DNA from: SM1-73 sp964588305
GTDB taxonomy: Bacteria; Zixibacteria; MSB-5A5; SM1-73
Assembly: GCA_964588305.1 (NCBI GenBank)
Contig: CAZPOP010000006.1
Location: 1 to 64,000 of the forward strand
Direction of reading: 5' to 3'
DNA length: 64,000 bases
A program made the position numbers and the translations under genes. The number at the start of each line of letters is the position of its first letter. The stretch's first letter is position 1. The notes beneath the pieces were generated by a model that did no database searches, was not told the DNA's origin, and was given only the letters and a program-made list of their open reading frames with translations. Positions 42,731 through 52,080 of the stretch are shown one piece after another.

Positions 42731-44854
42731 TTACCACGCCGCACCGTGGTTGGTGGATCTGTTAAAGTAAATGTCACCGGAGCCGGGACCAAAGCGGCGT
42801 GAATCATACCAGGTGGCGTACACATAGTTGCCGTCCGACTTGATATCGACGGCTATCGCAGGAATCCCCGCAGCTAAGTCAACTGGACCTATGTCAGGCG
42901 TTTGCCAAGTCGCGCCGTTGTCAGAAGAATAGTCGAAAAAGATATCATCTGAAGTCCACCCAGTAAGGCGATTATCCTCCCAGCCTATGTGCACGTAACT
43001 ACCCTGAACATCCATCGACGGGTTATAACAAGTGAGGCCGCTGTCACTTACTCTTATGTCGCTGCCCCAGTTTACACCGTTATTTGTTGAGAGATCGAAG
43101 AAAACCTGGTAAACTCCAGTCGAATCTCGGTCATCTGCCCAGCAAGCGTAAACGTAGCTGCCAGTACACTCAAGCCCTCCACGGAGGGGTAGCTGGCACC
43201 AGTAGCCCGAGCCCTGACTTAACTGGATAGAACTTGCCTGCCAAGTGGCGCCGTTATTCGTGGAATAGTTGAAGTATGGCAGGTAGGTGCCTCCGGTCCG
43301 CATATCTTTCCACATGCAATAGACGTTGTTCCCCTGACATGCAAGGCGTGCATACGTTGAGTTGTTTGCTCCCGGTGAATCTCCTGAATCGATTCGCATC
43401 GGAGTCCCCCAGGTTAAACCGTTGTTTGTGGAGCGGTTAAAATATATATCATCGTTGCCGGATCTGTTGTCTGTCCAGGCGACGTAAACGAAGCTGTCAA
43501 CACTGGCTATGGTCGGGAACATGGCCGAAGCCACGGAACTGCCGTCAATGTGCTGATCAGCTTTCCAAGTGTTTCCATTGTCTGCAGAATTATTGAAGTA
43601 AATGTCAACAATGACGCCCGGTGATCTGTAATCGTGCCAGACACAATACACATGACTCCCCCAGCTGCTGACTCTCGCCCATTGAGACGCGTTTGCACCG
43701 GGGACGTCGGTGTTATCCAGAGGTCCTGTATCAGGCAAGTTCCAGGTCTGACCATTATCCGTTGAACGGTTGAAATAAATGTCGGCCTGACCCCCGTTTC
43801 TATAATCCTCCCAGGCCATATAGACATAGTTGCCATTCCGTGCAATCGAGGGCTTATCACTCGGGGCACCCACACCCAGGACTCCCGGAGGTTTGCCATT
43901 GTCAACCCTTTTGTCGAAGTAACCGTCCGGATCGGAAATATAGGTCATATACAGTTTTTCGCTGTTACCGGGATCTCCAGCCGCGGAAACAAAGCTCTTG
44001 GCTTTGAAGTCGCTATTTCCAAACGTGTAAAGTGGAGGAGCTAGGATATCAGCTACCTTAGTATCCGTTCCGAATGTTTGCCCTCCATCCGTTGATTTAT
44101 CCACATACAATGATCCAGGTTCATGTCCCCTGAAATAAGCATTATGCCAGGCTACGTATAGATCGCCGTCTGCGCCTACAAAGGGGAAGGCCCCTTCCGC
44201 ACAGGCTGTCTGGGGTGGATCATCGTTGGTCTGCATAGGAGTTTCGAAAGAAACGCCGTTGTTGGTCGAGCGAGCAAAGAAAATGTCCGAGTTGAGGCCA
44301 TTGGTGTCGTCTCTTTGCCAACCCACATAGATGTCATTTACATGTGAACTCAGACTGTTGGTGTCGACCGTCATCATGCACTTGTCCGCAAATTTCACCG
44401 GAGGCCCGGAACCTAAATAACCAATCTCATCTACAATAACCGGACTTAACCAATTGCGGCCGCCATCGGTCGATTTGCATACGTAAATTCCGCTGGTGTC
44501 ATAGAAAAAGGTTCCTTTGTAGGAGAGAAAGCAGGCATAAACGTTCCCAAAATTATCCGAGGCCACTGAAGGGTCGCCCGTGGTGGTCCACATCTGGGGC
44601 AGTTGCACATCGTGCCAGCTCTTACCGCTGTCCGGGCTGTAGCTGATACCAAGAGACGTGCCGATATCATTATATGCTACTACCATGTTCAGCGGATCGC
44701 CAACAAAGTGGCGATTAATGGTTATGCTTGGTTCATTCTGAACGCTGGTGCCAATATCCTGATTCACCTTCACATCGATCCCGGCCTGACCGGGCGTGAC
44801 GCTCAGAAAAAGAACCACGATTCCTACCAAAATGGGAAATCCTGAGAATTGCAT
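42731..44854 (-). CDS. Secreted BNR-repeat (sialidase-fold-like) protein, interrupted by in-frame TAA
   Basis: 707 residues. Signal peptide about 1-24 (FPILVGIVVLFLSVTPGQA). The body is about ten BNR-like repeats, each with a STDNGQTW or STNNGATW Asp-box and a VYVAW...D.R strand, i.e. a beta-propeller of exo-sialidase or exo-alpha-type fold. Catalytic residues of sialidases are not identifiable, so it may only bind glycans or proteins. It ends STNHGAAW then TAA; the same frame goes on for 20 codons and then into 41834-42670 with more BNR repeats and the T9SS signal. A single base change (for example CAA to TAA) would explain it. Promoter at 44959-44986. Confidence 0.82.
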   Translation of the reverse strand: MQFSGFPILVGIVVLFLSVTPGQAGIDVKVNQDIGTSVQNEPSITINRHFVGDPLNMVVAYNDIGTSLGISYSPDSGKSWHDVQLPQMWTTTGDPSVASDNFGNVYACFLSYKGTFFYDTSGIYVCKSTDGGRNWLSPVIVDEIGYLGSGPPVKFADKCMMTVDTNSLSSHVNDIYVGWQRDDTNGLNSDIFFARSTNNGVSFETPMQTNDDPPQTACAEGAFPFVGADGDLYVAWHNAYFRGHEPGSLYVDKSTDGGQTFGTDTKVADILAPPLYTFGNSDFKAKSFVSAAGDPGNSEKLYMTYISDPDGYFDKRVDNGKPPGVLGVGAPSDKPSIARNGNYVYMAWEDYRNGGQADIYFNRSTDNGQTWNLPDTGPLDNTDVPGANASQWARVSSWGSHVYCVWHDYRSPGVIVDIYFNNSADNGNTWKADQHIDGSSVASAMFPTIASVDSFVYVAWTDNRSGNDDIYFNRSTNNGLTWGTPMRIDSGDSPGANNSTYARLACQGNNVYCMWKDMRTGGTYLPYFNYSTNNGATWQASSIQLSQGSGYWCQLPLRGGLECTGSYVYACWADDRDSTGVYQVFFDLSTNNGVNWGSDIRVSDSGLTCYNPSMDVQGSYVHIGWEDNRLTGWTSDDIFFDYSSDNGATWQTPDIGPVDLAAGIPAIAVDIKSDGNYVYATWYDSRRFGPGSGDIYFNRSTNHGAAW

Positions 44855-44958
44855 TTTGCATCCTCCCTCGTTTAATTCAGGATTTATGAAGAGATGCTAT
44901 CCGCCTAACTGTTCTTTTACGTGTAAATTCAGTTTGGTCAAAAATCCCTCACGTCATC

Positions 44959-44986
44959 AGTTTACTCAGAAAAGCGAAAATGTCAA
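44959..44986 (-). promoter_or_regulatory. Sigma70-type promoter of the BNR-repeat gene
   Basis: On the minus strand TTGACA (44986-44981), 16-bp spacer, TAAACT (44964-44959); leader of about 100 nt. Confidence 0.65.
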
Positions 44987-45138
44987 GATGTTTGTGCGTC
45001 TTACTCCACACGTAGGTGATGTGAATGTTCGTGTGCGAATTGTATCCGCAGAAAGTAGACATAGGTTGCATCATTTCGAGAAAAAGAAGCAGATACCTGG
45101 GCCAGGAGACCAGACCGCAGGTCGCAACCGTACACTTA

Positions 45139-45178
45139 GAAAAACGGCCGAACCCCTCTAACTCAGAGATTCGGCCGG
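45139..45178 (-). terminator. Rho-independent terminator of the PKD/dockerin gene
   Basis: On the minus strand CGGCCGAA (45177-45170) pairs with TTCGGCCG (45152-45145), followed by TTTTT. It is 28 bp past the stop codon of 45206-47284. Related hairpins with the same loop (ATCTCTGA) follow other genes of this block. Confidence 0.8.
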
Positions 45179-45205
45179 GTCTTGAACAAACGAAGATTCA
45201 AGAAA

Positions 45206-47284
45206 TCACGGGCAGTTAGGCGGTGATCCTTCTAAGAAGAGGTAGTTGATGAGAAACATTACGTCAGCAACGTCCACCGTCTCGTCGCAATTGCAGTCTC
45301 CCACCCATAAAGGATCGGGTGCGGATCCGCCGATGAAGAGGTAGTTGATCAAATCCGTGACGTCGGCCACATCGATGATGCAATCACCGTTGGCATCGCC
45401 TCGCATGAACGAAACGTAGATATAATCTTGTCTGATCAAAGAATCGGTACAGTACTGGTTTGTGACCACCAGCTTCACACTAAACGATCCGGTGTCATTG
45501 TAAGTGTGGATTGGATGCTGCTCGGTGCTGGTCGAGTCGTCCCCGAAGTACCACAGCCAGGAGATCGGATTGCCCACCGACAGGTCTTCGAACTGCACCT
45601 CCTGGGGAACACAGCCTGATTCCGGTTCGGCATAAAAATCGGGTACAGGGAGAGCGAAAACCCGGATGTACTCCTGTCTGACCAAGGAATCGGCGCAGTA
45701 TTGGTTTGAGACCACCAACTTCACGCTGAACAGGCCGGTGTCATTGTAAGTGTGGATTGGATGTTGCTCGGTACTGGTGGAATCGTCCCCAAAATACCAC
45801 AGCCAGGAGGTGGGGTTGCCTTGCGTCAAGTCCTCGAACTGCACCGCCAGGGGAACGCAGCCTGATTCCGGTTCGGCAGAGAAATCTGCCGTGAGCCCAT
45901 GCACCATCAAGACGATCTCTGTGCTGTGTTCCATTCCGGCTTTCTGCTTGGACGTCTCCGAGCCGGTTACGATGATGGTGCTGGTGCCGGCAGGAGTGGA
46001 GACGGTTGTGTGGAAAGACAGAACTGAGGTGTCAGGCGGCACCACTGTGACCGGATCGAAATCATAGGTGGTGTTTATCGGTAAACTGTCTTCGTCCACC
46101 GTCAAGGTGCAGGAAGAACTGAATCCGTACACGGAATCCAAGATCACGTCACAGCTCACAGACTCTCCTGCCATCGCGATCAGGGTCTCCGGTTCCGCTT
46201 CAATGGTGAAGTCCCGCTGAACAATGGCAAAATCAGAATCGCTTGCATCAGACGGGTCCCCGTCAGCCGCATCCGATATCCGAACTCTGCACTCAGCGGA
46301 GGGGGTATTCGGTACGGTCCATGAATGCACTCCGTCATCTGGAGTATTGGCTATTACGGTGTCCCAGTCCACTCCGCCATTGGTCGAGTATTCAATGGTG
46401 ACATTACCTTCGTAGCCCTCTGAAAACCAGGTTATGTCGTGATTTTCTCCTGCGAATAGCGTTTCACCGCCGTTTGGCGACGTGACCTCAATCCGGACCG
46501 GACCAGCCCATAGGCATTGGGGCAAAACCTGTCTGGGATTGTAGACCCTCGCATCTTGTCTGGCCAAAGAAAGCTTACTTGACGGAGGCCACCAGGTGCT
46601 GTCTATACAGACGTGCATGGTGTCCTCCACGGTGAAGGTCATGGTGGCAAGCAACGTTCTGTCTCCCTCCCACCATCTTCGATTGGTCGGCGAGCTGGGA
46701 AGCGTGCTCAGCCACATGTGCGGCGGAGTAAGGGCAGAATCGCCCGCAAAGTAAAACCAGGCGCTGTCACTGGTCATATCAAGAACCCGGGTAGACCATT
46801 CCAGACCTTGAAACTGACTTGCCAGCCAGGCCATCCGGTTCTGCATACCTCCGAAGTCGCGCCAGATGCTTCTGCCAAAGTTGGGGTTGTATATTGTTAT
46901 GGCATTGGTATTCCAATACGCGGACAGGCTGCAATAGGCGGTTGGATTTGTACGTGTCCATTCCAGAGGAATCACGAAAGCTGCAATCGAGTCCTGCACC
47001 CATTTGCTCTGTGATTCCCACCAGAAGCTGTTTGAATCGTGGGTCACCAGAACAGTGACAAACAAAAAGCGGGGAAAGTCTTCACCTGGGTCATTTATAC
47101 AGATTGTATCACACTGCCCCGCAGAGTCACAGTCGATAAAACAGGTGTCTGTCGTCCAGGGGACCAGGTGCAGGGTATCGCAAAGACCCAAATCAACCGT
47201 ATCCTCGGGGCATTGAGCCAAGCAAATGCTACAGATACCAAATGCGAGTAGCATGGTCACTAAATAGGGGAGAAGTCTTTTCAT
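45206..47284 (-). CDS. Secreted protein with Ig-like NGGE domain, two PKD domains and dockerin
   Basis: About 692 residues from ATG 47284 (AAAGGAACGGAATC upstream), which begins the signal peptide MKRLLPYLVTMLLAFGICSI; the longer frame is rejected. Residues about 30-270 form a domain shared with the next gene (DTLHLVPW, TCFIDCD, DTICINDPG, RRWWEGDRTLLATMTF). Then SPNGGETLFAGENHDITW (Ig-like, about 285-375), two near-identical PKD domains (FSAEPESGCVPLAVQFEDL and PDFYAEPESGCVPQEVQFED, each with GDDSTSTEQHPIHTYNDTG) and a terminal dockerin pair (RGDANGDCIIDVADV, CNCDETVDVADV). No catalytic motif; probably a surface or matrix protein. The promoter is at 47459-47486. Confidence 0.87.
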   Translation of the reverse strand: MKRLLPYLVTMLLAFGICSICLAQCPEDTVDLGLCDTLHLVPWTTDTCFIDCDSAGQCDTICINDPGEDFPRFLFVTVLVTHDSNSFWWESQSKWVQDSIAAFVIPLEWTRTNPTAYCSLSAYWNTNAITIYNPNFGRSIWRDFGGMQNRMAWLASQFQGLEWSTRVLDMTSDSAWFYFAGDSALTPPHMWLSTLPSSPTNRRWWEGDRTLLATMTFTVEDTMHVCIDSTWWPPSSKLSLARQDARVYNPRQVLPQCLWAGPVRIEVTSPNGGETLFAGENHDITWFSEGYEGNVTIEYSTNGGVDWDTVIANTPDDGVHSWTVPNTPSAECRVRISDAADGDPSDASDSDFAIVQRDFTIEAEPETLIAMAGESVSCDVILDSVYGFSSSCTLTVDEDSLPINTTYDFDPVTVVPPDTSVLSFHTTVSTPAGTSTIIVTGSETSKQKAGMEHSTEIVLMVHGLTADFSAEPESGCVPLAVQFEDLTQGNPTSWLWYFGDDSTSTEQHPIHTYNDTGLFSVKLVVSNQYCADSLVRQEYIRVFALPVPDFYAEPESGCVPQEVQFEDLSVGNPISWLWYFGDDSTSTEQHPIHTYNDTGSFSVKLVVTNQYCTDSLIRQDYIYVSFMRGDANGDCIIDVADVTDLINYLFIGGSAPDPLWVGDCNCDETVDVADVMFLINYLFLEGSPPNCP

Positions 47285-47458
47285 GATTCCGTTCCTTTCA
47301 TAGGTTTCGGCTGCTTTGGCACAGATCATAACATCGTCTGAGGATAAAGCGCGGAAAATGATGGCTAGGTAACGTATAGCGCTTCCACGATTCGAAGTCT
47401 CGGACAAAGGTGCCATTTCATCTCGAATATCTGTCGCGCCAAAGGAATCCCCTAAGGT

Positions 47459-47486
47459 ATGATAATCAAAATTCCTGAGTTGTCAA
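47459..47486 (-). promoter_or_regulatory. Sigma70-type promoter of the PKD/dockerin gene
   Basis: On the minus strand TTGACA (47486-47481), 16-bp spacer, TATCAT (47464-47459). The leader is about 170 nt and contains the CTTTGGCGCG...AGATATT segment (47421-47444) also found upstream of the paralogue (49061-49088). Confidence 0.65.
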
Positions 47487-47519
47487 GTAGGATTTTGCTT
47501 TAAAAGTACACTCAAGAAG

Positions 47520-47560
47520 TAAAACGGCCAAACCTCGCAACTCACAGATTCGGTTTTGGA
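47520..47560 (-). terminator. Possible terminator of the second dockerin protein gene
   Basis: Minus-strand CCAAAACC (47559-47552) pairs with GGTTTGG (47534-47528), loop containing AATCTGTGAGTTGC, then CCGTTTT. It resembles the 45139-45178 hairpin in position and loop but is weaker. Confidence 0.45.
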
Positions 47561-47579
47561 CAACTGAATATCTAAGAAC

Positions 47580-48923
47580 TCATGGGCAGTCAGGCGGCGG
47601 TCCTTCTATAAATAGGTAGTTCATAAGATACATCAAATCGGTAACATCGACCACATCGTCGCGGTTGCAATCCCCTCGCCACACGGGATTAGGTGGAGAG
47701 CCATAGATGAAGAGGTAGTTAATCAAATACATGACGTCTGCAATGTCGATCCGCCGATCGGAATTGGCATCGCCTGCCAGGAAGATGCCGAAAGAGTTGT
47801 CGCTTCTATCGTAAGGATCACCATCGCCCGCATCCGAAACCCTGACCAGGCAGCTGTCTGAGGGAGTATCCGGTATAGTCCAGTGATAGGTCCCATCATT
47901 TTCGGTGCTATCTGCAATGGAAAACCAGTCTGTGCCACCTCTTGTGGAATGCTCGATCTTAACCACGGGACCTAAAAAACCTTCGTAACTCCAGGTAATC
48001 TCATGAGTTTCGCCGACACACCAGTTCTCTCCACCGTCAGGTGAGATGACGTCGATTCGGGGCGGCACCGTTATGCAGATAGGAAGATTATCTCTGGGCA
48101 CGTAGCTTTTCACGTCATATCGGGTGAACTTGAGGTTGTTGCTGACGGGCCACCAGGTGCTGTCTATACAAACCTGCATGCTGTCTTCGATTCTGAAGGT
48201 CAAAGTGGCAAGCAAAGTTCTCTCTCCCTCCCACCATCTTCGATTCGTCGGGTTACTGGGAATCATGGCCAGCCACACGTGGGGCGGAGTAAAAAGAGAG
48301 TCAGCCCCAAAGTAATACCAGGAGCTATCACTGGTCATGGTAAGGGCTGTGGTGGACCATTCCAGTCCTTGAAGCTGCGCAGCCAACCAAGCCATTCGGT
48401 TGCTGTCCAATTCGGAAGGCTGAAAGTGACGCCAAATGCTTCTGGGAAATCTGGGGTCATAAGAGCTCATGGCATTCTCATTCCAATAGGTGGACAGACT
48501 GCAATAGGCAATGGGATTGGTATGGGTCCAGGCAAGAGGAACGATAAAACCGAAGATCGAATCCTGCACCCATATGGAATCCGGCTCGGGGCCCGGCAGC
48601 CCGGCATAGAAGGTGTTGGAATCGTGGGTCACCAGAAGGGGAACGTAGAGAAAGCAGGGAAATTTCTGGCCCGGATTATTTATGCAGATCGTATCACAGG
48701 TCTCCATAAAACATGAAATAAAACAGGTATCTGTCTCCGGCCAGGGAACAACGTGCAATGTATCACAGGAACCCAGGTCCCATGAATATCCGAGATAACC
48801 GGAGTCAGCGCCGCAGCAATTGGTCACTGAATCCGAGGGATTGCAGGGAAATTGAGCCCAGGAGGAATCGAAGAAAACCAATGCCAGTATGACCACCAAC
48901 ATGTGAAGAAAGAGTTTTTTCAT
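47580..48923 (-). CDS. Secreted paralogue with NGGE domain and dockerin
   Basis: 447 residues from ATG 48923, directly after GAGGAAGG, with signal peptide MKKLFLHMLVVILALVFFDS. The N-terminal domain (about 25-285) repeats the layout of the neighbour at 45206: DTLHVVPW, TCFISCF, DTICINNPG, VTHDSNTFY, NRRWWEGERTLLATLTF, VCIDSTWWP. Next come one SPDGGENWCVGETHEITW Ig-like domain and a C-terminal dockerin pair (AGDANSDRRIDIADV, CNRDDVVDVTDL). The two genes are tandem duplicates; this one lacks the PKD domains. Function unknown. Confidence 0.85.
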   Translation of the reverse strand: MKKLFLHMLVVILALVFFDSSWAQFPCNPSDSVTNCCGADSGYLGYSWDLGSCDTLHVVPWPETDTCFISCFMETCDTICINNPGQKFPCFLYVPLLVTHDSNTFYAGLPGPEPDSIWVQDSIFGFIVPLAWTHTNPIAYCSLSTYWNENAMSSYDPRFPRSIWRHFQPSELDSNRMAWLAAQLQGLEWSTTALTMTSDSSWYYFGADSLFTPPHVWLAMIPSNPTNRRWWEGERTLLATLTFRIEDSMQVCIDSTWWPVSNNLKFTRYDVKSYVPRDNLPICITVPPRIDVISPDGGENWCVGETHEITWSYEGFLGPVVKIEHSTRGGTDWFSIADSTENDGTYHWTIPDTPSDSCLVRVSDAGDGDPYDRSDNSFGIFLAGDANSDRRIDIADVMYLINYLFIYGSPPNPVWRGDCNRDDVVDVTDLMYLMNYLFIEGPPPDCP

Positions 48924-49298
48924 CCTTCCTCTGCTTCGATAAGTTCTGACGAGCTTCTTAGCGGTCCTGACCTTGTGTACGGCGACAGCCGAGAGAATGA
49001 TGGCTTTGGAAAAAGTGGGGCAAGTCACGTTTGTAGTCCAAGGTTGAAAAAAACACGATCCGATCTGAAATATCTTCCGTGCCAAAGAGTTTTCATCCAG
49101 GCCACAGTCAGGAACCCCGAGTTGTGATGTGCGATTTCACATGACAAAGGAGCTTGGGGAATGAAACCACGGTTCGGCTGCGTTCATCGTGCCTTTGCCC
49201 TGAAGGCTCAGGCCTGAAGGGAACAGAGTTGAAGGGCCAACTTCGGCGAAATCTCCGAGCTCAAGATTCATCCGGGTCTTTGACGCATACATATCCAG
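48924..49298. other. Leader and spacer between secreted genes
   Basis: It contains the leader of 47580-48923, including a CTTTGGCACGGAAGATATT segment (49088-49070, minus strand) shared with the paralogue's leader at 47444-47426. I see no gene. A T-poor hairpin-like sequence around 49235-49285 may be a decayed version of the block's terminator. Confidence 0.45.
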
Positions 49299-51617
49299 TC
49301 ACGGTTCACATGGCGTCGGGCCGTCGAGGAACAGATAGTTGATCAGATAAACGACGTCCCCCACGTCAACTTCTCCGTCCAGATTAACGTCTCCACAACT
49401 GGTTATGGGCTCGCACAGAGGCGCTGTACCGTTCGCGTACAGGTAGGTTATCAGATAGACAACGTCTGCCACGTCCACCAACTCATCCACATTCACGTCG
49501 CCGCAGATAGCTTCTGATATTGCGTCAGTTACCGTCAGGGTGACGTAGTCGTGGAAGGTGCGGTCGCCGCGTCGCTCTGCATACAATAGCAATGTCATTT
49601 GACCGCTTCCATCCAGATAGCGTTGAAAATCTGAGCGAATGTTTTCCTTAAGATAACCATCCCGATTCCCTGCCCAATTGTCGATGAAGCGGTTTTGGCC
49701 AAGAACGCCTTCACCGTTACTCCACTGTCCCTCAACATAATCCCAAACGTATAACTCGATCTGAGTACAGTCATCGGCGTAACCTTCCCAGAGAATCTCG
49801 ATGTCGTCAATCTCTGCAGGGTCTTCAAGGACTGTGACCTCGAAAATGTGCGTCGATTCGTAGGTGGATGACGGGGTTGGTGAGATGTAGCGGTTGGGGT
49901 CGGAGTCGCCGCCTGTGGCGTCAGAATACGCGATCCTGGTATATTCGCTTGCACTGATCTCCGAGGTAACTGGAGTTCGGTCGCCGTCAATGGAGTACCA
50001 GCTGCTGGTCTGGTAACCATAACCGAACTTGTCCACGCCGGCGCCGGCAGTAAAATCGTAGATGCTTTGGTCCCCCGGGGCAATTCGAAAAACGTCGGCG
50101 CTGATCGCCTCACCTTGGTCTGAATCTGTAGACGTCGCCACAACTTTGACTTTCGCTTGCTCTGTGACCAGGAAGGGAACCGTCCATTCACATGAGCCGG
50201 TGTTAGCGGTGGTGTTGATGAACTCGTATGTGTCCCCACCGTCCACGGAGTAGTAAAGATCGATCTGGGGGATGGAATCATTATCGGTATCTGTGGCTAC
50301 CCAGGTGACAGACCGGGTCGTCCCGCTCACCAAAAGTTCGCCGCCATCCGGCGAGATGACACAAACGGCAGGTATCGGGCCGGTGCGGCGCGGCACCTGC
50401 ATCACGATACAATGAATGGCGCCCGCAGCCCAGATGATGGGATAGCAGTTGATCTGCACGATTTCCACGTCCGGCCCAGCTGCCGCCTGGAACACAGCCA
50501 GCGCTTGCGCATCCTCGTCGGAATAGTCATGGTAGGTCTCGCCGTACGTGGGGATGAAGATGCGATCGTTAACCCGGAGCGCATTTGTATAGGTCCAGTG
50601 CGTCATGTAGCCTTCGTCGGGATGGCTGGCATTCCATGCCGGCGTCCGGTACACCTCAAAACCCAAGGCTTCCATGTAGGGAACTGCATTCTCGGTGATC
50701 TCGATTGCGGTGGGGTTGGAACCTTCCTTGAACTCGGAGATGATCACCGAGTTGGTGTCGATAATATACATCCACATATCGATGTGACCCGTGCCGTCCA
50801 CGCTGCTGGGCAGCTGCGGCATTATGTGCAGGCTGTCTATTCCTTGGTACTGTTGATAAAGCCCGGCTATGAAAACCGAGTCGAATCCCTCAGACGACGG
50901 ATTATCCAGGTTAACGAGTGAGGTCACGAATCCGCTGCGGTTGGGACCTGGCTGGAAGTTGCCGCCGGAGTAATACAATCCCATGTCATACGTGGGCATA
51001 ATGAAATGGTCATCGCCCAGAAGCGTGGGAACGAAGTTGTCCAAGTAGCGCGAGGGATAGTAGTGACTATCCACGATCATAAGGGCGTCGTTCTGCCAGG
51101 CGAAGTGGGGGCCGTAGTCCCGAATCCACACCGAATTGCCCGGCTCGATGAAGAACTGGACCTTGCTCATATCCGCACCCGCAGAGGTGAAATCGCTTAT
51201 AGCCGTATTCCTCTGGTACGTGCTGGTAACCACCACGTAGGCGATTTCGTCGTGATCTTGATCGGCGGTCAGTCCCACCACCAGGTCGGTAACGACGGAC
51301 GTCCAGTGCCCCGTCTGGTACCAGAAAAGCACACCTCGAACCGGATCATACTCAGGGGGTGACGCGATCAAACCTGCTACTGGTGCATCTTTCGGTCGCG
51401 GAGCGCTTACGGCATAAGGATACAAAGATTGCTCCGGATTGTAGGGTGTGCCGGTCTCCCGCCATCGAGGCAGAGGGGATGTTGATACGTCACCAAGATC
51501 TTCAGTACTGTTCAATCTTTCCACATCTCCACTCAAACTCGGTCCGGGACTCGCTCCAAAGAGCAAAGCTGCGACCCCTAAGATAATTCCTTTGCGGAAT
51601 AGCCTGTTTTTGTTCAT
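49299..51617 (-). CDS. Secreted peptidylarginine/agmatine deiminase-family enzyme with Ig-like and dockerin domains
   Basis: 772 residues. Signal peptide about 1-29. Residues about 75-410 are a PAD_porph domain (guanidine-modifying fold), like Porphyromonas PPAD and agmatine deiminases: VWIRDYGPHF (Asp about 167), GTGHIDMWM (His 278, Asp 280) and AAGAIHCIVMQ (nucleophile Cys 403), so all four catalytic positions are present. Substrate (peptidyl-arginine or agmatine) is unknown, but secretion favours a protein or extracellular substrate. Then comes an SPDGGELLVSG Ig-like domain (about 420-510), a beta-sandwich of about 180 residues and a dockerin pair (GDVNVDELVDVADV, GDVNLDGEVDVGDV). AAGGAGGAAGACG precedes the ATG; promoter at 51883-51910. 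Confidence 0.88.
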   Translation of the reverse strand: MNKNRLFRKGIILGVAALLFGASPGPSLSGDVERLNSTEDLGDVSTSPLPRWRETGTPYNPEQSLYPYAVSAPRPKDAPVAGLIASPPEYDPVRGVLFWYQTGHWTSVVTDLVVGLTADQDHDEIAYVVVTSTYQRNTAISDFTSAGADMSKVQFFIEPGNSVWIRDYGPHFAWQNDALMIVDSHYYPSRYLDNFVPTLLGDDHFIMPTYDMGLYYSGGNFQPGPNRSGFVTSLVNLDNPSSEGFDSVFIAGLYQQYQGIDSLHIMPQLPSSVDGTGHIDMWMYIIDTNSVIISEFKEGSNPTAIEITENAVPYMEALGFEVYRTPAWNASHPDEGYMTHWTYTNALRVNDRIFIPTYGETYHDYSDEDAQALAVFQAAAGPDVEIVQINCYPIIWAAGAIHCIVMQVPRRTGPIPAVCVISPDGGELLVSGTTRSVTWVATDTDNDSIPQIDLYYSVDGGDTYEFINTTANTGSCEWTVPFLVTEQAKVKVVATSTDSDQGEAISADVFRIAPGDQSIYDFTAGAGVDKFGYGYQTSSWYSIDGDRTPVTSEISASEYTRIAYSDATGGDSDPNRYISPTPSSTYESTHIFEVTVLEDPAEIDDIEILWEGYADDCTQIELYVWDYVEGQWSNGEGVLGQNRFIDNWAGNRDGYLKENIRSDFQRYLDGSGQMTLLLYAERRGDRTFHDYVTLTVTDAISEAICGDVNVDELVDVADVVYLITYLYANGTAPLCEPITSCGDVNLDGEVDVGDVVYLINYLFLDGPTPCEP

Positions 51618-52039
51618 CGTCTTCCTCCTTGTAGTGATTCAGATTACCATCTCGCCTCAAAGCCTTTCCCCAGTCTGATACACATGCAGCTGCACCGTTC
51701 TCTTGAGGCCAATCGATTTTCCTGCCAATCGACTTCTCTCCGGAGCACGGCACAACGACGAATCGCCGCTTCCGAGCCAGTATCCGGTGAGAAGACGACA
51801 TCCCTTTTAGCCACTTCTGTATAGGAGGTTGTCTTGGGTCCGCCGGGAACGCTTCTCCGCAAGCAATACAGCTCCTTTTTGTAATATACAAGGTTCTTCT
51901 GTAATGGCAAGTGCAATTCTGCTGCAATCAGCAAGATGCTGTATGAATCCTGAGCAAACTAGAAGCTCCAGTTGCGGCGAACTGCTCCAATTTCCCATTG
52001 ATATTCGGAAGGACGAAATAGAGGGAGGGAAATCAACAC
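51618..52039. other. Spacer upstream of the deiminase gene
   Basis: The only clear signal is the minus-strand promoter at 51883-51910, with a leader of about 260 nt. Short frames on both strands look non-coding. Confidence 0.5.
51883..51910 (-). promoter_or_regulatory. Sigma70-type promoter of the deiminase gene
   Basis: On the minus strand TTGCCA (51910-51905), 16-bp spacer, TATATT (51888-51883). Confidence 0.6.
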
Positions 52040-52080
52040 CGAAGAAACGACCGAACCTTACAAATCAGAGATTCGACCGG
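52040..52080 (-). terminator. Rho-independent terminator of the C25 protease gene
   Basis: Minus-strand CGGTCGAA (52079-52072) pairs with TTCGGTCG (52055-52048, two G-T pairs), loop TCTCTGATTTGTAAGG, then TTTCTTC. It is related in sequence to the terminator at 45139-45178. Confidence 0.65.

Noticed and set aside
44796..45161. Plus-strand frame over the promoter and terminator between secreted genes
   Set aside because: Covers the minus-strand promoter at 44959-44986 and the terminator at 45139-45178; no ribosome site.
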